This document shows, piece by piece, positions 42,238 through 50,143 of a DNA stretch of 64,000 nt. Every line of letters starts with the position of its first letter. Positions within the stretch are counted from its first letter, which is position 1. The DNA comes from an uncultured Bacteroidales bacterium. Lineage in GTDB: Bacteria > Bacteroidota > Bacteroidia > Bacteroidales > F082. The stretch is taken from contig CAMHFN010000004.1 of NCBI GenBank assembly GCA_946184615.1, positions 62,001 to 126,000 on the forward strand. The letters run 5' to 3'. Made by a program: the position numbers and the translations under genes. The notes beneath the pieces were generated by a model. The model was not told where the DNA came from. It saw nothing but the letters and a program-made list of their open reading frames with translations, and did no database searches.

Positions 42238-43476
42238 GTGGAAACCAACAAGAAAAAAATCGTCAACGATCCGATATATGGATTTGTCGCCATTCCCGAC
42301 GAGTTGCATTTTGACATTATCGAACATCCGTTGTTCCAGCGTCTCAGACGGATCAAGCAAGTAAGTCTCACCAATCTGGTATATCCAGGAGCCAACCATA
42401 CAAGGTTTGCACACAGCTTGGGCGCGATGCACTTGATGCGCCGAGCGATTCAATTGTTGCGAAGCAAAGGTTATGACATCAGCGACCAGGAGTTGGAGGC
42501 TGCTTCGCTGGCCATTCTACTTCACGATAGTGGTCACGGGCCTTTCTCTCACACGCTGGAGAACAGCATTGTGAAAGGGGTGACCCATGAGGACCTCTCC
42601 CTTATGATGATGGAAAAATTCAATCAACTTCACGACGGGAAGCTCGATTTGGCCATCAAGTTTTTCAACAATACTTACGAGAAGGGGTTCCTGAGCAAAC
42701 TTATCTCAAGTCAACTCGATGTAGATCGCATTGACTATCTGAAGCGCGACAGTTTCTTCACCGGTGTTGCTGAAGGCAATGTAAATGCCGAACGTCTGTT
42801 GGACATGATGGAAGTGGTAGACAACAACTTGGCCATTGAAGCCAAAGGCATCTATTCGGTAGAGAGTTTCCTGGTCTCGCGTCGCATCATGTATTGGCAG
42901 GTCTACATGCACAAGACGGTGTTGAGTGCCGAATACATGTTACGGGAAATCCTTAAGCGCGCCCGTCTCATCAGTCGGCAACGGGAACTCCCCGCCTCAC
43001 CTGCCCTATCGTACTTCCTGAACCACGAGGGAGTGTTTACTGAGGCTGACCACATGGAGGAGGTTTTGGAGTTCTTCGGAAGGCTCGACGATTACGATGT
43101 GATGACAGCGGTAAAAATATGGTGCGACGACCGTGACTTTGTGCTTCGGGAGCTTTGCCAGAGGCTCATCCACCGAAAATTGTTCCGCATTGAGCTTTCG
43201 AGCGAACCCTTCGACCCCGACTATGTCGATCACATCCATCACTCCATTGCCCAACAGTTTGGCATTAGCCTCTACGATGCAAGTTTCATGTTACTACAAG
43301 GCATTTCCTCGAACCATGCCTACCACCCCAAGAAACCAGCCATTAACATTTTGTTTAAAGACGGCACGGTGAAGGACATCAACGAGGTCGCTTACGAGTT
43401 TAACCTTTCGGTGCTTTCTCAACCTGTTGTGAAACATTTTATTTGCTATCCCAAAGAGTTGATTTTGAAACGATAA
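42238..43476 (+). CDS. HD-domain phosphohydrolase (dGTPase/YdhJ-like)
   Basis: 412 residues from a GTG at 42238; a TTG at 42193 lies inside the -7 box and is rejected, and the family usually begins just before KKKIVNDPIYGF. HD-superfamily metal motifs: RFAHSLGAMHL, LLHDSGHGPFSHTLE, and later DVDRIDYLKRD. The set matches dNTP triphosphohydrolase/SAMHD1-like proteins, which cleave (d)NTPs, although many members have unproven substrates. It is transcribed alone, divergent from porX. Confidence 0.87.
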   Translation: METNKKKIVNDPIYGFVAIPDELHFDIIEHPLFQRLRRIKQVSLTNLVYPGANHTRFAHSLGAMHLMRRAIQLLRSKGYDISDQELEAASLAILLHDSGHGPFSHTLENSIVKGVTHEDLSLMMMEKFNQLHDGKLDLAIKFFNNTYEKGFLSKLISSQLDVDRIDYLKRDSFFTGVAEGNVNAERLLDMMEVVDNNLAIEAKGIYSVESFLVSRRIMYWQVYMHKTVLSAEYMLREILKRARLISRQRELPASPALSYFLNHEGVFTEADHMEEVLEFFGRLDDYDVMTAVKIWCDDRDFVLRELCQRLIHRKLFRIELSSEPFDPDYVDHIHHSIAQQFGISLYDASFMLLQGISSNHAYHPKKPAINILFKDGTVKDINEVAYEFNLSVLSQPVVKHFICYPKELILKR

Positions 43477-43545
43477 CCGAGGAACAATTTTTTTTCAAAA
43501 AAAACGAAACATTTTGAGGAACGCGCTACTTCATGTTGCATTCAG

Positions 43546-43584
43546 AAAAAAAAAACTGGATGGGGCAGTCGCAGCAGCATCCAG
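43546..43584 (-). terminator. Terminator of the XRE gene
   Basis: CTGGATG (43556-43562) pairs with CATCCAG (43578-43584); on the minus strand the hairpin is followed by ten T (43555-43546). It ends transcription of the small regulator gene and is convergent with the HD gene. Confidence 0.75.
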
Positions 43585-43605
43585 TCGGTCGAGATACAAA
43601 TGAAC

Positions 43606-43644
43606 CATTAGTTATGCAACTAATGCTGATGATATCAGTTGCAA
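43606..43644. other. Nested inverted repeats in the XRE/HD intergenic region
   Basis: The 226-bp gap 43477-43702 carries no gene. Besides the terminator it contains CATTAGTT-ATGC-AACTAATG (43606-43625, perfect 8-bp stem). This overlaps a second possible pairing in which GCAAC at 43616-43620 pairs with a later GTTGC around an inner CTGAT/ATCAG stem. The two foldings exclude each other. It may only be 3' untranslated structure. Confidence 0.5.
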
Positions 43645-43702
43645 AATAAGTGAAAAAAAATGAATCTTATATCTTATTTAAATTGATTTTTTAGGTACAA
43701 TT

Positions 43703-43960
43703 TTATTGAAAGTTTAGGTACATTTGAAGAATTTCGTCATAATGGTCACGCATTTTCTGGGAGACATCTAAAAGAAAGTCGTGATCCATAACAACGCTGA
43801 TGCGAATCAAGAGTCCGACATCGAGGCTACTGCGATCAAAGATTTTGTAAATGCTGCTACGTTCCATGTGGATGGTACGGGCAAGCCAGGAAACACTTCT
43901 GCCTTGGGCTTTGAGTTCCTTTTTAATCATGTTGCCGAGATGAATAGTTTGATTGTCCAT
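43703..43960 (-). CDS. Small XRE-family helix-turn-helix regulator
   Basis: 85 residues. An HTH covers about residues 10-60 (MIKKELKAQGRSVSWLARTI, then MERSSIYKIFDRSSLD), matching Cro/C1-type DNA-binding proteins; the remaining C-terminus is short and has no obvious extra domain. Likely a dimeric repressor. A near-perfect 31-bp palindrome lies directly between its -7 box and start codon, suggesting autoregulation. Targets elsewhere are unknown. Confidence 0.82.
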   Translation of the reverse strand: MDNQTIHLGNMIKKELKAQGRSVSWLARTIHMERSSIYKIFDRSSLDVGLLIRISVVMDHDFLLDVSQKMRDHYDEILQMYLNFQ

Positions 43961-43993
43961 TTTGTGTCAATTTTGAAAATCGACACAAAAATA
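43960..43993 (-). promoter_or_regulatory. Palindromic operator candidate and promoter of the XRE gene
   Basis: TTTTGTGTCAATTTT (43960-43974) and its near complement AAAATCGACACAAAA (43976-43990) surround a single G; 14 of 15 positions pair. The palindrome starts at the first base of the ATG and overlaps the -7 box CAAAAATA (43986-43993, TATTTTTG on minus). A TTTG (44015-44012) lies 18 nt further upstream. Confidence 0.7.
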
Positions 43994-44105
43994 GCAGTTT
44001 TTACAATACTACAAACAATTTTTGAAAAATATTTTTAAAAAGGCATATTTTTTAGATATATACCTTATAAATAATATATGAGTTTAGGATTAAGAAATAA
44101 TTCAG

Positions 44106-44870
44106 TTATACTTCAAAACTTAAACCGTCGTATGCAAGACACATATTTGGGGGTAATTGGTCATTCACATCGACCGCTCTGCCGATTTGATGACTGCAAT
44201 GGGTAAACCATGCCTTTTTCACATCGAGTTGGCGAGCCATCTCAACGGCCTGCTGGATGCTGATATGGGAATAATGCGGCACCCAACCCAAGGCTTCTAT
44301 GATGATGTATTCGACGCCCTGAAGCTTTGATAGCAGATGGTCGCTGACCTCGCTCAAGTCCGTGACATAGGCAAAATTCCCGACACGGAACGCATAGCAG
44401 GTCAAGGTATAATGCTTCATCTTGATGGGTTCCACGTGCAGATCCCCGAAAACGAAAGGGGTCTCATCAATGAGATGCACATCGTAGGTAGGTGCTCCTG
44501 GGTAGAGATGTTCCTGAAAGGCATACGAAAACTCACGTTTGATCTCGGGAAGTGCTGTCTCATCGACAAACAAAGGCATGGGCTTATTGCCCTGGCTGAA
44601 AATGAAAGGACGCACATCGTCAAGTCCTCCGATATGATCCTTATGCTCGTGGGTGATAAAAATGCCATCCAGATGGCTGATGCCCTCCCGGAGCATCTGC
44701 ATCCTGAAATCAGGACCCGCATCAACAGCCACCGTAACCTGATTTGTCCGAAGGAGAATCGACGTCCGCGTCCGCTTATCGCGAGGGTCTTTCGAGCGAC
44801 ACACGGGGCATTGACACCCAATGACAGGAACGCCCTGCGAAGTACCACTGCCTAAAACCGTAACCAGCAT
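44106..44870 (-). CDS. MBL-fold metallo-hydrolase (PhnP-like)
   Basis: 254 residues. Metallo-beta-lactamase motif THEHKDH gives His74, His76, Asp78 and His79; later GNFAYVTDLSEV and WFTHCSHQIG fit the family. A cysteine cluster Cys19/Cys21/Cys24 (GCQCPVC) matches the extra zinc site of PhnP-type phosphodiesterases. Its substrate (cyclic phosphate or other phosphodiester) cannot be told from sequence. Divergent from the DUF6913 gene, with a promoter 15 bp upstream. Confidence 0.87.
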   Translation of the reverse strand: MLVTVLGSGTSQGVPVIGCQCPVCRSKDPRDKRTRTSILLRTNQVTVAVDAGPDFRMQMLREGISHLDGIFITHEHKDHIGGLDDVRPFIFSQGNKPMPLFVDETALPEIKREFSYAFQEHLYPGAPTYDVHLIDETPFVFGDLHVEPIKMKHYTLTCYAFRVGNFAYVTDLSEVSDHLLSKLQGVEYIIIEALGWVPHYSHISIQQAVEMARQLDVKKAWFTHCSHQIGRAVDVNDQLPPNMCLAYDGLSFEV

Positions 44871-44883
44871 CTCTATTTTTTTC

Positions 44884-44924
44884 GCAAAAATAACACTTAT
44901 TAAATAAGAAATCGCTATTTTTGC
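44884..44924. promoter_or_regulatory. Divergent promoters with dyad symmetry (MBL hydrolase / DUF6913)
   Basis: GCAAAAATA (44884-44892) and TATTTTTGC (44916-44924) form a perfect 9-bp inverted repeat and contain the minus and plus -7 boxes. Between them, nearly concentric, lies CTTATT-A-AATAAG (44896-44908), a second inverted repeat. No good -33 TTG was seen. Confidence 0.55.
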
Positions 44925-44948
44925 CGAATTAATTCTTCAACACGCCAA

Positions 44949-45482
44949 ATGTTTGAAAAACTGAGATATAGAATCCTGAACCGCACCATAAACCAGTTCA
45001 TCGCTAATAAAAATGGTTGTAAGATGCCTGATTTTGAGAAGATCAGCTCTATCATCATCATCCTCGAAGACCTGGACAAACAAACGGTTCGTGCCCTTGA
45101 AGAACGCATCAAAACCCTATTCGGCATCGGCAGAAGCAGGTTCATCATCATCACCGAGAAAGCCTCTGACAATGTCCTGCTCAGCGACCAATACTGCGAG
45201 GTGACCACCAAGGACTTCGGATTCATGAAAGTGCTGAAAGCGGAAAAACAAGAGGAAGTACGAAAACTACCCATGACCCACATCCTCGTCAACATGGCTA
45301 AAAACCATATCGACATCAGTGATTTTCTCGCCACCCTCCCCCATGCTGGCTTCCGAGTCAGCATGACAAAAAGCGACCATTATGGCATTTACGACCTTAT
45401 CATTGACAGTGGTGACAACACAGATCCCGTGAAGGATATCGAAGCTTTGTATAAGTATTTGAAAGCGTTGGTAGGGAATTAA
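44949..45482 (+). CDS. DUF6913 family protein
   Basis: 177 residues, soluble, no signal peptide. It resembles a conserved Bacteroidota protein family of unknown function (DUF6913) often found next to dapA. Visible features: an N-terminal basic segment (KLRYRILNRTINQFI), then an alternating alpha/beta region with IIIILEDLDKQTVRALEERI and DISDFLATLPHAGFRVSM. No catalytic motif is recognised. dapA follows after 26 bp filled by a heptamer array, so they probably share a transcript. Confidence 0.7.
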   Translation: MFEKLRYRILNRTINQFIANKNGCKMPDFEKISSIIIILEDLDKQTVRALEERIKTLFGIGRSRFIIITEKASDNVLLSDQYCEVTTKDFGFMKVLKAEKQEEVRKLPMTHILVNMAKNHIDISDFLATLPHAGFRVSMTKSDHYGIYDLIIDSGDNTDPVKDIEALYKYLKALVGN

Positions 45483-45484
45483 TA

Positions 45485-45505
45485 ATTTAGAATTTAGAAT
45501 TTTGA
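45485..45505. repeat. Degenerate heptamer array before dapA
   Basis: ATTTAGA, ATTTAGA and ATTTTGA in 7-bp register occupy the spacer between the DUF6913 stop (45482) and the dapA ATG (45509). Confidence 0.7.
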
Positions 45506-45508
45506 GAT

Positions 45509-46405
45509 ATGAAAAACATATTTAGAGGAACAGGCGTTGCGCTGATTACTCCGTTCAAAAAGGATTTCTCCGTTGACTACGAAGCATTGGAGCGCATTGT
45601 TCATCATGTCATCGACCATGGGGCCAACTTTTTAGTCGTATTGGGAACCACCTCTGAAGCTCCTACGCTTAACGCTGAAGAGAAAAAACTCGTCGTTGAC
45701 ACCATCTTGAGGACCAACCAAGGTCGTCTCCCCGTGCTTCTCGGCATGGGCGGGAACAACACCCAAGCCGTCGTCGAGGCAATCAAAGCGCAGGACTTCA
45801 CGGGCGTCCAAGGCATTCTCAGTGTGGTGCCCTATTATAACAAGCCCAACCAGCGTGGCATGAAAGCCCACTTCGAAGCCATCGCCGATGCGAGCCCAGT
45901 ACCGGTGATTCTCTACAACGTACCCGGCCGCGTGGGCGTAAACCTGCAAGCTGCCACCTGCGTGGAACTAGCCCAACATCCCAACATCATCGCCGTCAAG
46001 GAAGCTTCGGGTAACTTGCAGCAAATCATGGAGATCCTCCGCGACAAGCCCTCCGACTTCGACGTGCTTTCAGGCGATGACGGAATCACTCAACCTCTTA
46101 TGGCCTTGGGTGCCTCAGGGGTCATCTCCGTGGCCGCCAACGCCTACACCCGACCTTTCAGTCGCATGATGAATGCCATGAAAGAAGGTAAAACCGAAGA
46201 AGCCCTGAGGCTCCACTATTCCATGATGCGCATGAACCAACTCATCTTCGCCGATGGCAACCCCGCGGGCATTAAATGTCTGATGAACCACATGGGGCTA
46301 TGCGAAAACGTGTTGCGGCTACCTTTGGTCTCCGTCAACGAAAAGGTGGAAAATGATATTTTGGATGAATTTAGAATTGGAAATTTAGAATTTAGAGATA
46401 AATAA
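45509..46405 (+). CDS. dapA: 4-hydroxy-tetrahydrodipicolinate synthase
   Basis: 298 residues. The Schiff-base lysine is Lys164 in IIAVKEASG, the tyrosine of the triad is in ILYNVPGRVGVN, and the N-terminal GTGVALITPF and GTTSEAPTL motifs are present. It condenses pyruvate and aspartate semialdehyde in lysine/diaminopimelate synthesis. The last thirteen or so residues (from DEFRIG) are encoded by a heptamer array that runs to the stop codon, apparently a recent extension. Confidence 0.95.
   Translation: MKNIFRGTGVALITPFKKDFSVDYEALERIVHHVIDHGANFLVVLGTTSEAPTLNAEEKKLVVDTILRTNQGRLPVLLGMGGNNTQAVVEAIKAQDFTGVQGILSVVPYYNKPNQRGMKAHFEAIADASPVPVILYNVPGRVGVNLQAATCVELAQHPNIIAVKEASGNLQQIMEILRDKPSDFDVLSGDDGITQPLMALGASGVISVAANAYTRPFSRMMNAMKEGKTEEALRLHYSMMRMNQLIFADGNPAGIKCLMNHMGLCENVLRLPLVSVNEKVENDILDEFRIGNLEFRDK
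46369..46396. repeat. Degenerate heptamer array inside the 3' end of dapA
   Basis: ATTTAGA, ATTGGAA, ATTTAGA and ATTTAGA in strict 7-bp register encode most of the last residues of DapA, ending nine bases before the end of the gene and 19 bp before the M14 peptidase start. Confidence 0.75.
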
Positions 46406-46415
46406 CATTGTAACG

Positions 46416-48947
46416 ATGAAAAAAACATTGATTTTTTTGGCTGTCTTATTATGCGGCACCCTGTTTGCCCAAAAAAGCCAACAAGAACTGAATCAACTCA
46501 TGCAAGAACGCAATGAGTATTATTTTACCTTCAATTTGAATGGCAATGATGACTTCAATGCCATCGCCCACACCATTTCTGTGGATCGCATCGATGACAA
46601 CACCGTCACCGCATACGCCAACAACAAAGAATTTGCTGCATTTCAAAAACTCGGGTATGACATCACCCTTCAGACTCCGCCTTCCATGATGTTCAAGGCC
46701 GAGATGTGGGACGGCAACAACCGAGCCGAATACGACTGGGACCAATACCCCACTTACGAAGCATACGAAAGCATGATGTATGCCTTCGGCACCGACCATC
46801 CCGACAAATGCGAAATAGTAACCCTTGGAACCTTGCCGAGCGGCCGAAAGATTTTGATTGCCCATATCAACAATGGCTCAGGCACTGGAAAGCCCAAGTT
46901 CTTATACACCTCCACCATCCACGGTGACGAGACCACAGGCTGGATGCTGATGCTTCGTTTGATTGACTATCTCCTTGAAAACCCAACACAGCCCGAATGC
47001 CAAAATGTGCTTAACAACATCGATTTGTATGTCGGTCCCCTCACCAACCCTGATGGCACTTTCCACGGCGGTAACAGCAATGTTTACGGGGCCACACGTT
47101 ACAATGCCAATGGTGTGGATATGAACCGTAATTATGCCGACCCACACGGCAGTGCCCATCCTGACGGCGAAGCATACCAACAAGAAACACTTTGGTTCAT
47201 GGAGTTGGCAGAAAACAACAACTTTGTGATGGGTGCCAACTACCACGGAGGTGCCGAGGTGATGAACTATCCTTGGGACAACACCTACACCCTGCATTCC
47301 GACGATGCCTGGTATCAGCTCATTTCACATGAATACGCCGACCTTTGCCATGCTGTCAGCTCAAGCTACATGACGGAATATAACAACGGCGTTACCAACG
47401 GAGCACAGTGGTACATGATTGGTGGTGGCCGCCAAGACTACATGAACGGGTATGCCCAATGCCGTGAGATGACCATTGAGTGTTCTGATACGAAATGCCC
47501 TAACGCAAGCCAGATGCCTAATTTCTGGAACATCAACAAGAACTCCATCTTTGCTTTTATGAACCAATGCCTTAACGGCATTCATGGCACTGTGGTTGAT
47601 GCAGAATCCAAAGCTCCCATAGGCGGTGCAACCATCACTCTGGTGGGCCACGATGACCAATACGCATCCGTCTCGACACAACTTCCTGGTGGTGACTTCC
47701 ACCGTCCCGTGAAGGCCGGAACCTACAATGTAAGAATCACCAAAAATGGCTATGAGGCTTACGAAACCCAGGTCACCGTTAACGACAACGAAGCCATCAC
47801 CATTGATGCACAACTGGTTGCCCTTGAAGGCATCGTCGCCGACTTCACAGTCGACGCCACCGCCGTCAGCATCGGAGGCACCGTACACTTCACTGACAAC
47901 TCATGGGGTGCCCAGTTAGTGAGTTGGGAATGGGAGTTCGAAGGCGGCACGCCTGCCACTTCCACCGCACTGAATCCCACCGTGACCTACAACGAAGCTG
48001 GGACTTTCGGCGTGCGCCTCACAGTAACCAATGCCGATGGGGAAAGCAATACCAAATACATGCCGAATTACATCTCGGTTGTCTCCGCCTATAACATGAC
48101 CAACGGCACCGTAACCACCTGTGATGCCATCTTTTACGATGATGGAGGTCCGAATGCAAACTACAGCAACAACACGGATATGACCATGACCTTCCTTCCG
48201 GAAGTACCAGGCGGTATTATTGAAGTCTCCTTCCTGACCTTCAACACGGAAAACGACTATGACTTTTTGTACATCTACGATGGAACCTCCACATCGGCCC
48301 CACAAATCGGACAATATTGTGGAGGCGGCACACCCGGCACAGTGACCGCAACCAACGCCGATGGTGCCTTGACGTTCAAGCTCCATTCCGATTACAGCGT
48401 GAATGCAGAAGGATGGTCAGCCCATGTCAGTTGCTTAGGCATCAGCTACGATCCTCTTACTATCGAAGTCTTTGCTGACCCAGAAGTTGTCGAGGAAGGC
48501 ACAAGCACGCTCCTGGGAGTCGAAGTCACTGGTGGCGACGGCCATTACAGCTATAGATGGGAACCCTCTGAGACCCTCGATAACCCAACGAGTGCAACTC
48601 CTACTGCCACTCCCGTTGAACCGACGACCACCTATCATGTCACCGTCACCGACGGACAGGGTAGCAGTGCCAGCGGCGAAGTTACCGTTACCATCCGCAA
48701 CTGGTCAGTGGAAGAATTGGGCAATTCATGGGAAATCTACCCCAACCCCAGCAAGGGCAGCTTTACCATTGAGACCGTTGGTAGCTTCGACTACAGCATC
48801 ATCAACAGTTTCGGACAGCAACTCCTGTCGGGCAAAGCCAACAACAAAACCGTAATCGATGGTTCAAAACTGAGCCAAGGTGTCTATTTCCTGCATCTTG
48901 ACGGCGAGCAAGGCCATCGTGTCAAAAAACTCATCATCGAAAAATAA
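46416..48947 (+). CDS. Secreted M14 zinc carboxypeptidase with PKD, CUB and type IX secretion sorting domains
   Basis: 843 residues. A signal peptide (1-18) is followed by a M14 catalytic domain: zinc ligands His169 and Glu172 (IHGDETTG), Arg238 (GVDMNRNYAD), third ligand His277 (NYHGG) and catalytic Glu355 (MTIEC). After it come a carboxypeptidase-regulatory-like beta domain (~390-470), PKD (~475-550), CUB-like (~560-660), an Ig/PKD-like domain (~670-755) and a T9SS type A sorting domain (~765-843, WEIYPNPSKGSF, LSQGVYFL). The enzyme trims C-terminal residues from peptides at the cell surface or outside. It starts 10 bp after dapA. Confidence 0.93.
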   Translation: MKKTLIFLAVLLCGTLFAQKSQQELNQLMQERNEYYFTFNLNGNDDFNAIAHTISVDRIDDNTVTAYANNKEFAAFQKLGYDITLQTPPSMMFKAEMWDGNNRAEYDWDQYPTYEAYESMMYAFGTDHPDKCEIVTLGTLPSGRKILIAHINNGSGTGKPKFLYTSTIHGDETTGWMLMLRLIDYLLENPTQPECQNVLNNIDLYVGPLTNPDGTFHGGNSNVYGATRYNANGVDMNRNYADPHGSAHPDGEAYQQETLWFMELAENNNFVMGANYHGGAEVMNYPWDNTYTLHSDDAWYQLISHEYADLCHAVSSSYMTEYNNGVTNGAQWYMIGGGRQDYMNGYAQCREMTIECSDTKCPNASQMPNFWNINKNSIFAFMNQCLNGIHGTVVDAESKAPIGGATITLVGHDDQYASVSTQLPGGDFHRPVKAGTYNVRITKNGYEAYETQVTVNDNEAITIDAQLVALEGIVADFTVDATAVSIGGTVHFTDNSWGAQLVSWEWEFEGGTPATSTALNPTVTYNEAGTFGVRLTVTNADGESNTKYMPNYISVVSAYNMTNGTVTTCDAIFYDDGGPNANYSNNTDMTMTFLPEVPGGIIEVSFLTFNTENDYDFLYIYDGTSTSAPQIGQYCGGGTPGTVTATNADGALTFKLHSDYSVNAEGWSAHVSCLGISYDPLTIEVFADPEVVEEGTSTLLGVEVTGGDGHYSYRWEPSETLDNPTSATPTATPVEPTTTYHVTVTDGQGSSASGEVTVTIRNWSVEELGNSWEIYPNPSKGSFTIETVGSFDYSIINSFGQQLLSGKANNKTVIDGSKLSQGVYFLHLDGEQGHRVKKLIIEK

Positions 48948-48982
48948 TCCCGATTAACACCCGTTGTTAGCCAAAAAAAATG

Positions 48983-48990
48983 TAATTTTG
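48983..48990 (+). promoter_or_regulatory. -7 box (TAATTTTG) for the bamD operon
   Basis: TAATTTTG 7 bp before the bamD ATG, with TTG at 48964-48966. A start site about 7 nt downstream would make the mRNA almost leaderless. Confidence 0.5.
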
Positions 48991-48997
48991 CGGATTC

Positions 48998-49795
48998 ATG
49001 AAAAAAAGGATTATCATAGCAACTTGTTTCGCTCTCCTGGCGCTCAGTTCATGCAATGAATTCAACCGAATGCTCAAAAGCACCGACAACGAGGCGAAGT
49101 ACGAGGTGGCCATGGATTACTATGACCGCAAGGACTACAACCATGCGCTTCAACTTTTCGACCTATTAAGCAATGCGTTTCGCGGCTCAACACGAGGCGA
49201 AATGATCACCTTTCGCACCGCCATGTGCTATTACTTGACCTACGACTACGAAATTGCAGCTTATTACTTTAATAAATTCGTCAACAACTACCCCTACTCG
49301 GACGATGCGGAAAAGGCAGCATACATGAATGCCTATTGCAGTTACATGACCTCTCCCAAGGTCACACTCGACCAACAGAACACCCTTACTGCCATCGAAC
49401 ACCTCCAAGCGTATATGGAGCGTTATCCTGAAGGGGACAGCATTATGCGGGCTAAAGAGCTGTTGGTCGACCTTAACAACAAACTGGAGGAAAAGGACTA
49501 CAACATTTGCATCCTCTACTACCGCATGGAAAACTACAACGCCGCCATTACCAGCTTCGAGAATCTGCTGAAGAAATATCCAAACACTTCACACCGCGAA
49601 GAGATTCTCAGCGACATGGCGAAGACCTATTACGACTATGCAGCGAACAGCGTCCCTGAAAAGCAAAAAGAACGTTACGAGGCCTGTATTGAGCGATACA
49701 ACACGCTCAGCTACCTCTACCCTGACAGTCCTTACCTGAAAGAGGCCGCTGACATCGCCAATAAAGCACGAAAGAAATTAGAAAACTTACATTGA
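48998..49795 (+). CDS. bamD: Outer-membrane assembly lipoprotein BamD
   Basis: 265 residues. A lipoprotein signal with LSSC (Cys19) is followed by TPR-like helical repeats (AMDYYDRKDYNHALQLFD, AAYYFNKFVNNYPYSDDAEK and others) of the YfiO/BamD type. BamD is part of the BamA machine that inserts beta-barrel proteins into the outer membrane. The omega-like RNA polymerase subunit and DUF4835 genes follow closely, a conserved Bacteroidota arrangement. Confidence 0.92.
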   Translation: MKKRIIIATCFALLALSSCNEFNRMLKSTDNEAKYEVAMDYYDRKDYNHALQLFDLLSNAFRGSTRGEMITFRTAMCYYLTYDYEIAAYYFNKFVNNYPYSDDAEKAAYMNAYCSYMTSPKVTLDQQNTLTAIEHLQAYMERYPEGDSIMRAKELLVDLNNKLEEKDYNICILYYRMENYNAAITSFENLLKKYPNTSHREEILSDMAKTYYDYAANSVPEKQKERYEACIERYNTLSYLYPDSPYLKEAADIANKARKKLENLH

Positions 49796-49803
49796 CAAAT
49801 ACC

Positions 49804-50139
49804 ATGGATTTCAAAAAAATCAGAACCGAAACGACGGTGGTTACCCGTCAAAAAGATCAGTTTTACAAAGGCACCGGCAACATCTACGAGACTGTGGCTA
49901 TCCTGACCAAACGCGCCAACCAGATTGCCACTGAAATGAAGGAAGAGCTCAACAAGAAGATTGAGGAATTCGCCACCAACAATGACAGCCTGGAGGAAGT
50001 GTTTGAAAATCGCGAACAAATTGAAATCGCCAAGTTCTACGAGCGTCTGCCCAAACCGACCCTGATCGCCATCCATGAATTTCTCCACGACGAGATCTAT
50101 TTCCGCAACCCGAGAAAAGACTCCCAGGACGATTTCTAA
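49804..50139 (+). CDS. rpoZ: Omega-like DNA-directed RNA polymerase subunit (Bacteroidota type)
   Basis: 111 residues from ATG 49804; the upstream TTG in frame overlaps the bamD stop and is rejected. The N-terminus MDFKKIRTETTVVTRQ, the GNIYETVAILTKRANQIA helix and IAIHEFLHDEI are characteristic of the Bacteroidota omega/Rpb6-like subunit. It aids assembly and stability of RNA polymerase. It lies 8 bp after bamD and 4 bp before the DUF4835 gene. Confidence 0.9.
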   Translation: MDFKKIRTETTVVTRQKDQFYKGTGNIYETVAILTKRANQIATEMKEELNKKIEEFATNNDSLEEVFENREQIEIAKFYERLPKPTLIAIHEFLHDEIYFRNPRKDSQDDF

Positions 50140-50143
50140 GCCC

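Noticed and set aside
49792-49803. TTG start for the omega-like subunit
   Set aside because: It overlaps the bamD stop codon; the ATG at 49804 begins the conserved MDFKKIRTETT.
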